Shown here: in pieces, positions 1 to 11,955 of the stretch
Layout of the letters: each line of letters opens with the position of its first letter
Numbering within the stretch: position 1 is the first letter of the stretch
Source of the DNA: Lingula anatina
Taxonomy: Eukaryota > Brachiopoda > Lingulata > Lingulida > Lingulidae
DNA: 51,667 nt
Assembly (NCBI RefSeq): GCF_001039355.2
Contig: NW_019775599.1
Location: 203,661-255,327 of the forward strand
Direction of reading: 5' to 3'
Made by a program: the position numbers and the translations under genes
Notes under the pieces: generated by a model
The model's database searches: none
The model's input: the letters and a program-made list of their open reading frames with translations, nothing else
What the model was told of the DNA's origin: nothing

Positions 1-387
1 AAATTTATACATTGTGCAATTGTATATTAAAATAAGACTTCAATCATTTGTCTAATTTCAATGATAATAATAGCAATGATTAAGCATATAATATTTTCAC
101 AGCATTATTTAAAAAATATAAATCTGTTCACTCAGTTATTTTTTATAGGTGAAGTAAATGTACTATATATGAGTGTATATATAGCTTGGAGGATTAAAGC
201 CAACAACTGCTTTTAACCCAAACAATTTTAAAGTCATTTTGACAAGCTCTTAATAAAAAGAAAATGTTTTCTTTTAAGCCTGATAACTGATCAAAAGATT
301 AGCATACATGCTTCTCAGTTGCAAATAGAAACACTTTTTAAGTAACTATTGGGTTTTTTATTGCATACGTTGGGCAACGTTAAAAAT
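1..387. other. AT-rich flank, nothing recognised
   Basis: AT-rich sequence with no convincing exon, RNA gene or repeat unit on either strand. Confidence 0.5.
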
Positions 388-590
388 GTCAGTTATTGCA
401 GCCTCCTTTGCAGTCCCGTGCAAAATATTTAAGTTATTGCAGCCCCCTTTGCAGTCTCCTGCAAAAATGCCTAAGTTATTGCAGCCTCCTTTGCAGTCCC
501 CTGCAAAATGTTGAAGTTATTGAAGCCCCCTTTGCAGTCCCCTGCAAAATGTTTAAGTTATTGCAGCCCCCTTTGCAGTCTGCCTGCTCA
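388..590. repeat. Tandem repeat, about 41 bp x 5
   Basis: Five head-to-tail units start near 390, 431, 473, 514 and 555. Each contains the core AAGTTATTGCAG, then a C-rich stretch, then TTTGCAGTC and CCTGCAAAAT. The last unit degenerates near 585. The open reading frames across this block are only the repeat read in frame. Confidence 0.9.
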
Positions 591-949
591 AGGAGACTGC
601 ACACTGGAGCCCCAGACTGCAAAAGGACAGTCTCCCTGGCAGTCTCTCTGGCAGCCTGGGCTCCTGTGGGCAGCCGGGGCTCTCATTCTAGCTGGGTATG
701 TGTAATTATTTCTTTATTTATTATTCTCTTGAAGTTTTCAGTTTTTTTTTGTTTTTTTTTTTTTGGGGGGGGGGGGTTAATTTTTCCTGCGCATTAGGTC
801 CACCCACATATTTTTTTCTTCTTGTCATAATTCAGTTTTTTTCTACTGAGGTTCACATTTGTTAACACAGGTCACAGAATCTGGTCTACAGAAATGCTTT
901 AAAAGTCATGAGGCAAACTACCCTAGTCCTCATACCGGTACCCCTTTAA

Positions 950-1022
950 CTTTTTTCTTTCTTTTCATCTTGGGGATAGCATGCCAGCTTTATTACAGCA
1001 GGCAGTATGTTAATTTGATATG
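950..1022 (+). repeat. Decayed partial copy of the zinc-finger gene's first coding exon
   Basis: The segment repeats, with many substitutions, the pyrimidine tract and 5' half of the exon at 1060-1172. Shared blocks include TTCTTTCTTTTCA and CAGCTTTAT. It lacks a usable acceptor and reading frame, so it is best read as a duplicated, decayed exon fragment. Confidence 0.55.
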
Positions 1023-1076
1023 GACAAAACTAAAATGTCTTATGTTTCTTTCTTTTCAGTTGAAGTCACCACAGTC

Positions 1077-4000
1077 ATGGCGATACCATGTCAGCTTTAT
1101 CACGGCAGGCCGTATGTGGACTTGACGAAGGCACTGGGATACATCAGCCAAGACCGTTGCAAGGAGACACTGGTATGCCTTCATGGGGATACACTAAGAG
1201 ACCATTCCCACAGATATTTGGATCGATCTATATCCCTGGAGAGTCTTACTAAATTGTTATCAAACTAACCGGCTTAAACGTCTGTCACGCTCAGTAAAAC
1301 TGTTAAAGGGTAATTATCTTTACCCCTAGCTGATTCAGTAGGCGTGGCAGACATTTAAGTCTCTTCAGCTGTTAGCAATTTAGCGTGAACACCCAGGGAG
1401 TTAGGTCGATCCATATGGATTGATCTGAGTATGGGAACCCAGTCTAAATTATTACCTGGGGACAGTTTGTTGAAAGCCAATTTAGAATTTATTTAGGCTC
1501 TGCTTCGTGCATATACATGCTTACACACATGCACATATACTTGTGAGTACTTGACACGGACACTGGGGTACATTAGTTAAGTCCTCTGCAAGAACAGACC
1601 GATATGCCTTCATGGTGTTACAGTAATTAATTAGGAAAGCCCTGTAGTGAGCAATTTTAAAGGGGTGGTATCCTTTCTTAAAAAGTAGACCTTTTTACCA
1701 TGAAACCTTCGTGTACTTACATATGTAGATCAAATTTTACCCAGAGTGGACCTTTTCTGGGCAAGAAGGGCAGTTTGTTCGAACCTCGATCCCCCCTGGG
1801 CTACGGGAATGTAGGAACAGTTTGTTGAAAGCGGATTTAGAATTTTTATGCTCTGCTTCATGCAGATGCATGCACACACACATGCATTTACTAGTACTTG
1901 TTGAGTGCTTAAGTTAATTGTAATGAGTAGATTTTTAAATATATTTTGTAATTTTTATCATGAACTCGTATTGGATTATGTTGTAAATTTTACATATATA
2001 TGTGGCTTTGTGTTTTGAAGTCTTAGCCTTAAATTTGTCATATTTACATTTCAATTTCATTTTCCAGGCCCATCTGGGAAAACAAGGTCCAAGAGATCAA
2101 AACAAAGAAATTGAAACAAACCAATTTTCCCAAAACGCCTCAGTGACTGGTCTAAAAATCCAAGATGTCAGGAGCATTTCTGTTTTTTCATCCAGTGAAG
2201 ATGATACATGTCAATTTTTAGACAGTGGGAAAGATTTGTTGGGAAACAGTAACCATGCCACAACAAAGATAATCACAGAAGAGGAAAAAGAAACCTTAAA
2301 CCAAAATGAGAAAGTGGAAGCTGATCAAACAATAGACAGTTCTGTTGAAAGCAATGTGCATGTAATCTTACCTGATGTGGACAATTCTTACAGTAAAGAC
2401 ACTGAAAGTGACAATCCAAAGAAAAAAGGAGAATTGCTATCAAAAGCATTTGACTGCAAAATCGGTGAAGCTGTTTTTTCAAATGTTGAGCAACAAAATA
2501 CAACATCAAGTCAGACTGAAAAAAATGTTGTATCGGAAGATCATGAAGCATTTCTAGAAGAATCCTCCACTTTGCAAAACCAACAAAAAATTCATATTTC
2601 TGAACTAAGGGACAGAAATGAATCTCCTTTAGGTGGAGAACATGACACTTTACCATTAGCAGGAACTGATGCCCGTGAGAATAATTCCAAGGTGTCAGGG
2701 ACCTCCTTAGAACTTGATGAAGAACTGGTGCATTCACTCACCAAGGAGTATGGGTTGAATGTCAGCCCCATATATGATAACACAACCCAAGATCTTGCCC
2801 TGGAGGCTTTTTTATTGTTACTGTTCACGTGCACAGATGAAAAAACACTGCCATTTGAACAGAGGGATATATACAGGCAGGTGGTATGTGAAATGTGTGA
2901 GGTGTACGCGCAGTATGTGGCCACTGCCCAGGATACCTATTGCTCTTCAGGGCTACAAATTCCTGTGGGGTACAGTGCAAAGGTTTGCAAATCCCCACAT
3001 CCAGCCCCCGAGAAACCTCGACCAAAGCTTGCTGTAAAGCTTAAACCTAAGGGACTAACCAAATCTGGAAAACGGAGAGGTAGACCGCCTAAAGTGAAGA
3101 ATCAGGAAACTACAAAAAGCAGGCAAATAGGACTTTATGATTTTGAGACAACACAGGCAGATGTTCGACCAACAAGGAATTCTGTTAGAAGGCACTCATC
3201 ACCAGCATTAAAGACACCATTTAATCAAATAGAAAAGGAAGACATTATCTTGGAAACAGCTCCATCTAGTGGTGAAGAAAATGAGCAGTGGGCAACAAAA
3301 GATGATGACTGTGATGATGCTAAAGATCCAGATTACAAACCAAAGAAGAAATATGTTCCCAAGCAGAAACAGAAAGACACAGATGACCTTTTCCTTGGAA
3401 AAGAGTTAATTTTTACCTGTACATCATGTGGAAAAGTCTTTGGGAAAAGAGAGACACTTATGCGCCATCGTAGAGTTCTATGCCTTGTGAAACCCAGCAA
3501 AGCTGCTGGCCCTTTAGCATGTGACGTATGTGGCAAAATATTTCCACGTAAGAAAAATCTTCAGAAACATAGAAGACGCCATTTTGGAAAAAAGCAGTAC
3601 AAATGCCGACGCTGTGATACACAGTTTCAATCCTGGGATGAACTCGTTGAGCACAGAGGATCGCATGGCAAAAGGCTATTCAAGTGTTCCCTCTGCGATA
3701 AACTTCTTGCAAGCAAACACAGTTTGGAAGTTCATGAGCGCACACATACTGACGAGCGACCATTTCGTTGTGAACAATGTGGCAAATCTTACAGACAACA
3801 GAGTAGCTTGCTATCACATGTGTTATCACATACAGGAGTTAAGAACTTTATATGTGAGATTTGTGGGAAGATGTTTGCCGATGGGGTGTCATTGAAACAG
3901 CACAGTGTAATTCATAGGGAGAAAAAGCCTTTTCAGGTTTGTGCACGCACACGCATACACACACACACATACACACGCACACACATACACACGCACACAC

Positions 4001-5287
4001 ATACACACACACACACACAAAAAAAAAAAAGAATAAGAAAAAAAAAGAATACTTTTTAAGAATTTAAATAAGTACGACATACTCAACTATCCTGGCCGAA
4101 AATGAAGTGAATAGTTGATAAACCAAATTTAAGAGAAACTTTTTTCAGTCTTTTATAGCAAAATGAGTGCAAACATGCACATTCTTTGACACTACACCAT
4201 TTTAACATTGTTGTGTTACAATGAATGCAAACATATTTTTTTGTGTTTTATTTTCTAGTCAAACGGGAAAACATTGGGAAGTTAGAAAAAAAATATTGCA
4301 GAAAAAGAAGTTCATCTTTTAGTAATCAAAAAGATCTGAAAAAAAAACTTTCAATATTTGAACATTTAAATTTTTTTTTATTTGCAGTGTAAAGAATGTG
4401 GCAAGGGATTTAATAACTCCTCCAACATGCAGAAGCACATGTGGCACCATACTGGTGAGAAACCTCACAAGTGTGAAATATGCAACTTGGGATTCCTGAA
4501 ACTCGATCGTCTTAATGCCCACATGTGCAGTCACACAGGTGAAATGCCCTACACCTGTGCTACCTGTGGCAAACAATTCGCCCACATCCGTTATCTAAAA
4601 CGCCATGAGCTGACTCACACCGATGTTCGCCCATACCAGTGCACCATTTGTGAAAAAGCCTTCAGGCGTGAACATCATTTAAAAGTGCACATGCGTCGTC
4701 ACAATGGTATACGACCTTATGCATGTAGTCACTGCAACCGTAGGTTTACTGAAAAACATGACTGTAACCGCCATGAATTGCTTCACCTGGGGATCAAGCC
4801 TTACCAGTGTGTTGTCTGCCAGAAACAGTTCTCTGAAGTGAGAATACTCCGAAAACATATCAAGGCAACTCATGGCGATGCTTATGCCAACTCTACAGAG
4901 ATCATGTTTCAAAACGTTGCACAGACTGGTACTACTAACGCAAACACAGCAGCAACTTCATTACAGGCAGTTCCAGATGGATCCCCTAGCACAGCAATGC
5001 TGAGTAATGTTCCCCAAGCGACCTTAACATCTGAAGAATTGGGTCAAGGTCAAGGTCTGCATGTGGGGAGGATGGTACCTTCAAGTACCACAGTGCCACT
5101 GTCAATGCTGTTCCCTGTATCCCAGGGGAGTGGGGAGGAGGCAGCGGCTAATAGTGGGAAGGTGTTTCAGTGCCAGGGGTGTCTGCTAGGATTTGAGACG
5201 ATGAGCGATTTGACATATCACACACAGCTTTGCCCTAAGATACAGGTCTTATCTGCCATGCAAGGCGTAAATTATGTAACCTGGTAG
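1077..5287 (+). CDS. C2H2 zinc-finger protein with 12 fingers, an atypical 13th and an AT-hook-like motif
   Basis: Proposed exons are 1060-1172 (ATG at 1077), 2068-3936 and 4388-5287; all junctions are phase 0 and give about 954 residues. Residues 1-480 are mostly acidic and low in recognisable domains, with a basic GRP-core AT-hook-like motif (RRGRPPK) near residue 370. Fingers 1-6 occupy about 483-648, finger 1 being a C2HC variant. Fingers 7-12 occupy about 656-818 in the last exon. A final C2HC-type finger lies near 915-937 (CQGC...H...C). Splicing joins ...REKKPFQ to CKECGKGF, restoring a normal inter-finger linker, which strongly supports the second intron. Many linkers resemble TGEKP. 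The likely role is sequence-specific DNA binding in the nucleus; no orthologue is recognised. The first exon rests on splice signals, a good ATG context and phase match only, so the true start is less certain than the body. Confidence 0.85.
1205..1445. mobile_element. MITE, GATCGATC-type terminal inverted repeats (family A)
   Basis: The ends are imperfect inverted repeats around GGATCGATCTATATCCC on the left and the reverse complement of GGTCGATCCATATGGATTG on the right. The interior shares TTCACGCTAAATTGC-like and TAGGCGTGGCAGAC-like blocks with copies at 20.9, 38.4-39.0 and 50.9 kb. It lies in the first intron of the zinc-finger gene. Boundaries are approximate. Confidence 0.65.
1465..1910. 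repeat. Direct repeats flanking exon-like and interspersed repeat sequence
   Basis: A segment of about 95 bp at 1465-1560 (beginning CAGTTTGTTGAAAGC) recurs at 1817-1910, about 353 bp downstream. Between them, 1545-1625 resembles the 3' half of the exon ending at 1172, with shared ATGCCTTCATGG. At 1675-1805 there is a copy of the repeat also found at 22.6 and 40.2 kb (AGATCAAATTTTACCC, GGACCTTTTC). Confidence 0.6.
3943..4044. repeat. CA-rich microsatellite and A-rich tract in intron
   Basis: Interrupted CA repeats followed by A-rich sequence start just after the splice donor at 3937. They account for the apparent histidine/threonine-rich extension of the exon reading frame, which is not coding. 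Confidence 0.85.
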
Positions 5288-5419
5288 TTTATTGTAGTTA
5301 ATTGGTCTTTTTGATCAGTTTTTTTAGATTTTAAAGGAATATATAACTAATTTTTAATGAAAAAAAAATGACCAAACACTTTATTGGCTTAAGACAGTAA
5401 ATGATACTTAGACCAAGTG

Positions 5420-5678
5420 CAGATAAACCTATTTTACTAGCTGGATCAATTCAACTCTGTGACGATTCTCACTGAAGTGCATTCAGTGAAATAAGCTTAA
5501 TTGCCTGACATGCATCTTTAAGTAAAAGAGCTTCAGATAGCCGAGCGTGCACAATAGTTAATTACCGCTTTGCTAATCAATGAGGCCTCTCAGACAATTA
5601 AGTTGGTTACACAGACTGCACTTAAGTGAGAATCCCTTTAGAGTTGGATCTAAGAAGCTAGTATCATAGGTTTATCTG
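5420..5678. mobile_element. MITE, family A variant with about 60-bp inverted repeats
   Basis: The left end CAGATAAACCTA continues into TACTAGCT and CAACTCT blocks. The right end, reverse complemented, gives the same order: GATAAACCTA, TACTAGCT, CAACTCT, GATTCTCACT, AAGTG. The internal TAGTTAATTACC block is shared with the other family A copies. No clear target duplication could be fixed. Confidence 0.75.
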
Positions 5679-5872
5679 AATGCTCCCTAAGCAAAGGAGA
5701 AAAAACACATAGAGCTGGTCTCTCTCTGTGCTCCCCTTTTACTTAGTTGATCAATCTCCGTTTTAATTGTGCCAGTCTTTCTGTGTGATTGTTAACTGAT
5801 TTGGTATAATGCTAGCCTCCAAATGTACATGTTATATGTACTGTACAGTGAATACTTGTCAAAATGAATGCT

Positions 5873-5876
<4 letters not shown>

Positions 5877-5927
<51 letters not shown>
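5877..5927. repeat. (AT)n microsatellite
   Basis: An uninterrupted AT dinucleotide array of about 50 bp downstream of the zinc-finger gene. Confidence 0.95.
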
Positions 5928-5930
<3 letters not shown>

Positions 5931-7199
5931 TAAAGGAGGTATTTTAAACTTTATGATCATTTATGTCAATATGTTGTTGCTTGCATAAAACATGTTAACA
6001 AAACTTTTGTTATAGGTGGAAGTGTGGTGATTGCGTAGCTTTTAACAGCAAACGGTGTCTTTTTTGGGGGGTAATACTACTATACAGCACTTAACAATGG
6101 AATTTAGAAAGAGTCAAAAGTTGGCGTTGATGAGATTTTTTTTAGAAATATTCAGTCATAAAAAGTATTACACTTAATTAGATCAAAGGAAATTATGGTT
6201 GATCCAAAATTTCTCTCTCTCTCTCTCCCATGTTGCACTGCTGGTCATGTGAATTGTTATCTTTACAAGGTTTATGTTTTCAGTATTCTTTTAATTTTGT
6301 TGTACTGAGGTCCACTTAATGAAAATATTTTTGATGGAATTCAGTAATTCAGAGGGTAAATTGTTAAGATAATTTATTTTAATGAGCAAATAGTCTTGTA
6401 ATTATATTTATATAGCCTATCATAAGCATTTGATGTTTAATTGATGGTCAAAGTTAATGGACTTATGTAAAACATATTTAGATAAAAATTGGTTTGCAAT
6501 TTCAGCACAAAAATAGCATTTTATTTAAAATTAAGTGAACTAGACAGCAAAGCTGGCAAACGTGCAGAGACCAACCATTAAAAAAGAAAAAAAAAAAAAC
6601 GAAAAGAAGGAAAGAAAGATGCCAATTGGACAGACATGATAGTGTAAATGTCAAAATTGGAAGTAGCAGCGACATGAGACCTTAACTTCATATTCACAAT
6701 TTGAAAAGGTCAATTTATTAAAATAAAGAAATCACAAACGATTTTTTAAAAAAATTTTTAAAAAAGTCTGGCAGTTATAGGGAAATGTTGCCCAAAAAAA
6801 GAAGCAAAATAAAAAAAAATCAATAACTTTTATAAAAATAATATGAACATTCTGGTTTCCCAAGGAAAGAAACCTTTTTTTCAACAAACAAAGCCAATCT
6901 TTAAATTTTAAGTAATAAATATAAGCAAAAATACAGCATGGCAGATGTGTCACAAGTTGATAGTACAGATAGAGATATTGGGCAGAATATCTACTCAGTT
7001 TATATATAAAAATTTAAAACATGCATACTTTGTTTATAACTGTGGTTTATTTGTCATTGGTACATTTTCATAATTCTTTTGATTTGAGAATAATGGAAAT
7101 CAAGTCCACTTTATACTCTGTAGTGTCATATAAAAAATACATTCAGTATTTTGCATAATACATTACAAAGAAGGATTCAAAGCCATATCAAGAAATTTA

Positions 7200-8357
7200 T
7201 CAGCTCAGAATTTGTAACAGGTCTGTTCTTTCATTTGCCACATAATTTCTAGGTACTTTATTTCTGACATCAGCCACCGACTTCAGACTTGGGTTCTTCT
7301 CTACTAACAAAGCCATGCAACCACTGTGCCCATTTTCTGCAGCCTAAAGAAACAGAAGACTGGGATTAACAGATTTCTACATGGGTAACCACACTTATGA
7401 AAAACATTAAACTGAAAGGATAAAAAGACAAAGTCATATACCTGTACTTTCACATAATCTAATATGTTATTAGACAAAAGACAAAGATGCAACATGGCAA
7501 CATCATTACTATTTGCTGCATGTAACAAATAATTTCTAACGAAAGATATTTTTTGTAACATTACATAAATAATTTTTAGGTTATGCAAACTTTTCAAAAT
7601 CAAGTTACTGGTATCTAAATACCTTATGCAATGCTGTCTTCCCATCAGAATCCACCATGTCTTCCCTAGCTCCATACTTCATTAAAAGCTGCAGAATGTC
7701 CTGATGTCCACAGTATGCAGCTCTGTGTAAGGGGGTAGCAGCTCCTGCCCTGGTCTGGACATTCACACTGGCACCACTGGTCAGCAACAGCTCACACACA
7801 GCCAGATGACCATTTCTGCTGGCATAATGCTTAAATGAAATATATACGATAAGAGTCACACACGGTGTGTATGTGTGTGTGTGCATGTATGTGTATATAA
7901 CATAAATACTGAATTATATATATTAATTATTAATATGTATGAAAAAATGTAAATATATATAGTGCAGTATATATAAGTCCTACAAAATGTAACTATAACT
8001 TGTGTAATGTTCAAATTTACTTGTGTATAGGCAGACCAATTCCTGGACTATAAGAGCAACTAAAAACATGGTGATGACCACAGCTGGACTCTATTTTCAA
8101 ATTTTAATCTAAATTACCAGAGCTGTGTATCCAGAATTGTCTTGCGTATTGACATCTCCTCCTTTGTTTAAATAATCAGCCACCTTCTTGACATCACCAT
8201 CCATCGCTGCGCTCCAAATGCCACGACTAAAATCCAGTTCATCGAGGGTTTGAAACACTGAAGGCGTACCTGTGGCGTGTGAACAACACCCGTGGTCCTC
8301 GCAGTCGAAAACATCGTGACGTTGGTGAAACTGCCGGTGTTTTGCACTGGTACTCAT
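7200..8357 (-). CDS. ANKRD39: Ankyrin repeat domain-containing protein 39
   Basis: Three exons on the minus strand, 8357-8118, 7829-7623 and 7343-7200, all phase 0, encode 196 residues ending in a TGA at 7200. The N-terminal segment has the family's CC-SH and LDELDFSRGIWSAA-like blocks. Ankyrin helices follow across the junctions: GYTAL/HYASRNGH, TPLHRAAYCGH and TALHK/AAENGHSG. Human ANKRD39 is slightly shorter (about 183 residues) with the same order of motifs, so this looks like a full-length orthologue. The human protein has no firmly assigned biochemical role beyond ankyrin-type protein binding. The ATG at 8357 is the first in frame and agrees with the family start region. The gene is divergent from the coiled-coil gene starting at 8750. 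Confidence 0.93.
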
Positions 8358-8749
8358 TTTCTTCGGTTCAAATCACCAAACGTTCATTTTAATGATGGTG
8401 GTCTGCGTGGACTTGACGTTCAGGTATACGTAGTTATGCCGTATTAAAGTATGACTTGCTTTAACAATAAATCATTTCTTTACCTGAACACCGCCGCTTC
8501 GTCACTGGTCAGGGCAATAAATCTCCACCGGAAGTTGTGCTACATTGTTTACTACTTCCGCAGCAAACCGATGCTTTTCCTTTGGATTCATATTTGAACA
8601 ACTTTAATGAAGCCGAAAGGTATTCATTATGTATGAACAAATACAAACAAAAACTTGAAAGACTCTTGATCGAATGTTAAATTTTACTACAAATTATAAA
8701 AACTCCGCACTGCATGAAATGACGTCATCATCTAGCAGACGAAGTCATC
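8358..8749. promoter_or_regulatory. Divergent promoter region with palindromic CRE
   Basis: About 390 bp separate the start codons of two head-to-head genes. A perfect TGACGTCA at 8720-8727 is the cAMP-response-element/ATF consensus. No TATA box is placed convincingly. Shared promoter function is inferred from geometry. Confidence 0.5.
8720..8727. promoter_or_regulatory. CRE palindrome TGACGTCA
   Basis: A perfect 8-bp CREB/ATF site lies 23 bp upstream of the proposed start codon at 8750 and about 363 bp upstream of the ANKRD39 start on the other strand. Confidence 0.5.
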
Positions 8750-11700
8750 ATGACCGCAGTTACAGGGAATCTTGTAAATCAAATGAGAGAACTTCAGCGA
8801 GGTGTATATTGTACATTTTCGTATATTTGTTGGTTGCTAAGTAAAGTAGGTTTTTATAAAAGATTGCCATGTTCTTAACTATTTGATGTAACGTAAACAA
8901 AATGAAAAACTTCACCAGTTTGGATTACACCCCTGCAGGCAAACGTCATTGATTCAACGTTGATCCACCAAAATTAACGTTGATTCAACGGTGAATCAAT
9001 GTTGTTTGTCTGCTGAGACTGCCCGTCAAACTTGGAAAAATAGATAATTAAAACAATAAAACACTTAAATACATGTACATAGGTGGAAATACTATTTTTA
9101 TCACGTTTCAGAGAAGGCACGCCTGGATGGTAAACTTACCGATGTCCAAAAACAGAGGAGTGCATCAGAAAAGTCATTGGCACTGGGTAATTAGTTCATT
9201 ATATTATTATTTCTATAATGATTTTATTATATCACCATTATATTTGAATAAGGATCGAATGTACTTTTAAAATCACCAAAATTAATAAGGTAAATTATCC
9301 AACTCATTTATGTGAATTAAGAATAGTAGAGACAGTGAAGAAAGTCACCTGGCTTTAAAAATATGTTGAAATTCAAGGACTAGTAATTTTGGGGGACTTG
9401 CATGTATTAAAGTGGGTGGCACATTATTTGTATTCATGATGTATGTCTAAAGGCTATTGATTTTGCAAAAGTATTAATGTTCTTTAATAGAGCAATCCTT
9501 TTCTTTTTCAGCAAGAAAGAAATACCAACACGAAAAAGAAAAAAATGAAATGATGAAAGGTAAACATTTCTATTGAATGTTATGAGTAGATGTATATTAA
9601 ATTTTGATCAAATTGCAAATTATTTTTCTTAAAGGTTTAATTTATTAATTTATTCATTTACTTATTTATTAAAAATTAGTATATGTAATATATCTTTCTC
9701 TTTTAGAAACCCTCAAGGTTGCAAAACACAAAATTGCTCAAACAAGAGAACAGATGAACAGGTGGAACAGTATTTACAATTTCCAATTGCAATTTATGTT
9801 GTGGTAAAAAGATAAACATAACCTTTTACGCTAAAAAGTAAAATTGTTTCTAACAGTTTTTTTTTAGATCTAATTAAATTATATCATCTTGTACATGTAT
9901 GTGTGTGTAATTTTTCATAATTACTTATTCCCCGTACTTTGAAAAAAGTTTAAGGGGGAATTTTATTATGATTTTTCAAGGGCAGCTAGACCAATAATAA
10001 TAATAAAGCACTCTCTTTATCTGTTAAAAGCTTTGAAAATGCCATAAGTCAAAGGAGAAAAATTTTATCAGATTTAACCTTGAAAATTCAAGAAGTGGAG
10101 CAACAGCATTTAGATGGCATGTAAGTGTAGAACCTGATCTTGGTAAGCTAGCTAGGAGGTTGGAAATGAATGGTTTCTGATTGTAATAGAATGCATATCT
10201 TTGATTTACAAAATAATGTTAAATGTTGATCATACTTAAAAGAAAAGTTGTTATAAGTATGGTTTTGATTGTAATGATCTCAGCTAGTATATATTTACAA
10301 CATTTATAACAAATTAAAAGTTAACATTATAATTTGATTTTTTTTATACATGTATGTAATGGCAATCTACTTCCTTACTCCATTATTTTGTAAAAAAAAA
10401 TCTTCCCATGATATATTAATTTTTTTATTTCAGCTTAATAATTTTTAAATTTCCATATCGGATATGAATGCCGAAAAAGAATGAAGCTTGATTGCAGTTC
10501 TAAAGTTCTAAGTACAGTTCATAAAAGCAAAAAAAGTTAATGATATACAAAATATATAATTATATGTTGTAAATATTAAATCCATCGATCTACCTAATAT
10601 TTCTCAACATACCTATTTCTGATTTTCCTTGGATAGTCATGAATATGAAGAAAAACTGGATCAGCTGGCAGAAAAGTTCAGTAAAGCAAAGAACTACTTC
10701 GTGAGTTTCAGATTTATACCAATTGCCATATTTTATCTACATATTGACTTGTATATAATGTTTATAATTATCCATTTACCAGTAGAAAATTGTTGAATTA
10801 TTGAAGGGATGAGGATTTTACTGGACTAAGAGTTCATGGAATGAAAATGGTTTTCCTCCCTAAATACCACTTTAATTCTTTCCTGCTCAACTTAAGTCAT
10901 TCATACTTTTTATGTTAATTTTCCTAATGATTTGTGTATTAATTATTCATTTAAAACATAGATGTGAAGATCTGAATTGAAATTCAGTCTTATGTGTAAC
11001 AGTATCATTATTGGCTTCATGACCACTTGCATCGTCAACCTATCAAACAAGTCTTTGTATTATCAAAGCAAATTTTAAGACATTAAGACAGCAAAAATAT
11101 GTCAGTCCATGACATATCACAGTTATGATACTATGTCATTATTTTGCAGACCAAGAAAAGTCTTGAGAAAGAATTGCAGAAAACAAAGCAAGCTTATTCA
11201 GTGCATATTGAAAGTAGTAAGTTTTCTTGGTTTTTTATTTATTTTGATATTTTATTCAGTCTCGAGATATATTGTATGCAATTCTTAATATACATTTGTA
11301 AGTATAAATTTTTCCTGACAAATATGCTGATTTTTATAAATTATTAATGTGGGCCTAGGTATTGATTTATAAATTATGTATTATAATTTCTATTGATTTT
11401 CATTTTCAAAGTCCAAGTCCTCAACTCTGACATTGAGAACCTGACCAAAAGTGTAGAAGATTTGGAGCTGCAGTGTGAAGCACTAGACGAAATAGAACAG
11501 AGATTTCTTGTTGACTTTCCGAAAGAATTCCAGAAAGATATCATGTAAGTTGAAGTGAGTCTGATTTTGAATACTGACAGGCTGAAATTGAGAATAGCAT
11601 TATCAATAACTGAAAAAATGTGGGTTTCTGTCAGAAAACACTTTCAAAAAATATACTCGCTGGATCAGAATGAATTGTCTTTGTTGTCTGTATATACATG

Positions 11701-11955
11701 TTCGGTGTAGTTGCAATAGATCTTGTCATGATTTCTTTTCAAGTTGAGGTCACTTTATATTTTTGTTATAGCTAAAGACTGTTTACTGTACACTGTGTAT
11801 TTTAAAAATTACAAATTTTCAGAAATATGTTTAAAGATGAAGAAAGTCTAGCTCATGAAGAGACATTGAAGTTGCAGAAAGACTTGGATGCTGCTATGGC
11901 AGAGCTTGATGAATACAAAGAAAAAGATCTGGAGATAAACACATCAGCAGCTTGA
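8750..11955 (+). CDS. Small coiled-coil protein (218 residues), nine exons
   Basis: Exons are 8750-8801, 9112-9129, 9512-9559, 9707-9761, 10031-10120, 10637-10700, 11150-11213, 11412-11544 and 11823-11955. Every junction keeps frame and the total is 657 nt including TGA. The product is almost entirely Lys/Glu/Gln-rich with heptad-like leucine spacing, as in a long parallel coiled coil, with no enzymatic motif, signal peptide or membrane segment. It may be a distant relative of CCDC172-type proteins, but coiled-coil composition makes that weak and I give no symbol. Exon 2 is an 18-nt in-frame microexon that could be skipped. The first exon rests on a plausible ATG and donor in the divergent promoter. 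Polyadenylation may use the AATAAA near 12198. Confidence 0.72.
8933..9014. mobile_element. Short foldback element in intron 1
   Basis: An imperfect palindrome of about 82 bp. The left arm contains GCAGGCAAAC and CATTGATTCAACGTTGA. The right arm, reverse complemented, contains GCAGACAAAC and CATTGATTCACCGTTGA. No coding capacity. Confidence 0.7.

Larger units (their letters stand above)
5288..7199. other. Convergent intergenic region between zinc-finger gene and ANKRD39
   Basis: It holds the 3' flanks of both genes, a MITE at 5420-5678 and an AT dinucleotide array at 5877-5927. No further exon or RNA gene is seen. Confidence 0.6.

Noticed and set aside
388-590. CRISPR-like array
   Set aside because: The units are contiguous without unique spacers, and the genome is clearly eukaryotic.
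396-797. Open frame of 133 codons
   Set aside because: It is the 41-bp tandem repeat read in frame, followed by poly-T and poly-G; no splice or homology support.
2273-3536. Minus-strand frames opposite the zinc-finger exon
   Set aside because: Shadows of the real coding strand, with no recognisable domain.
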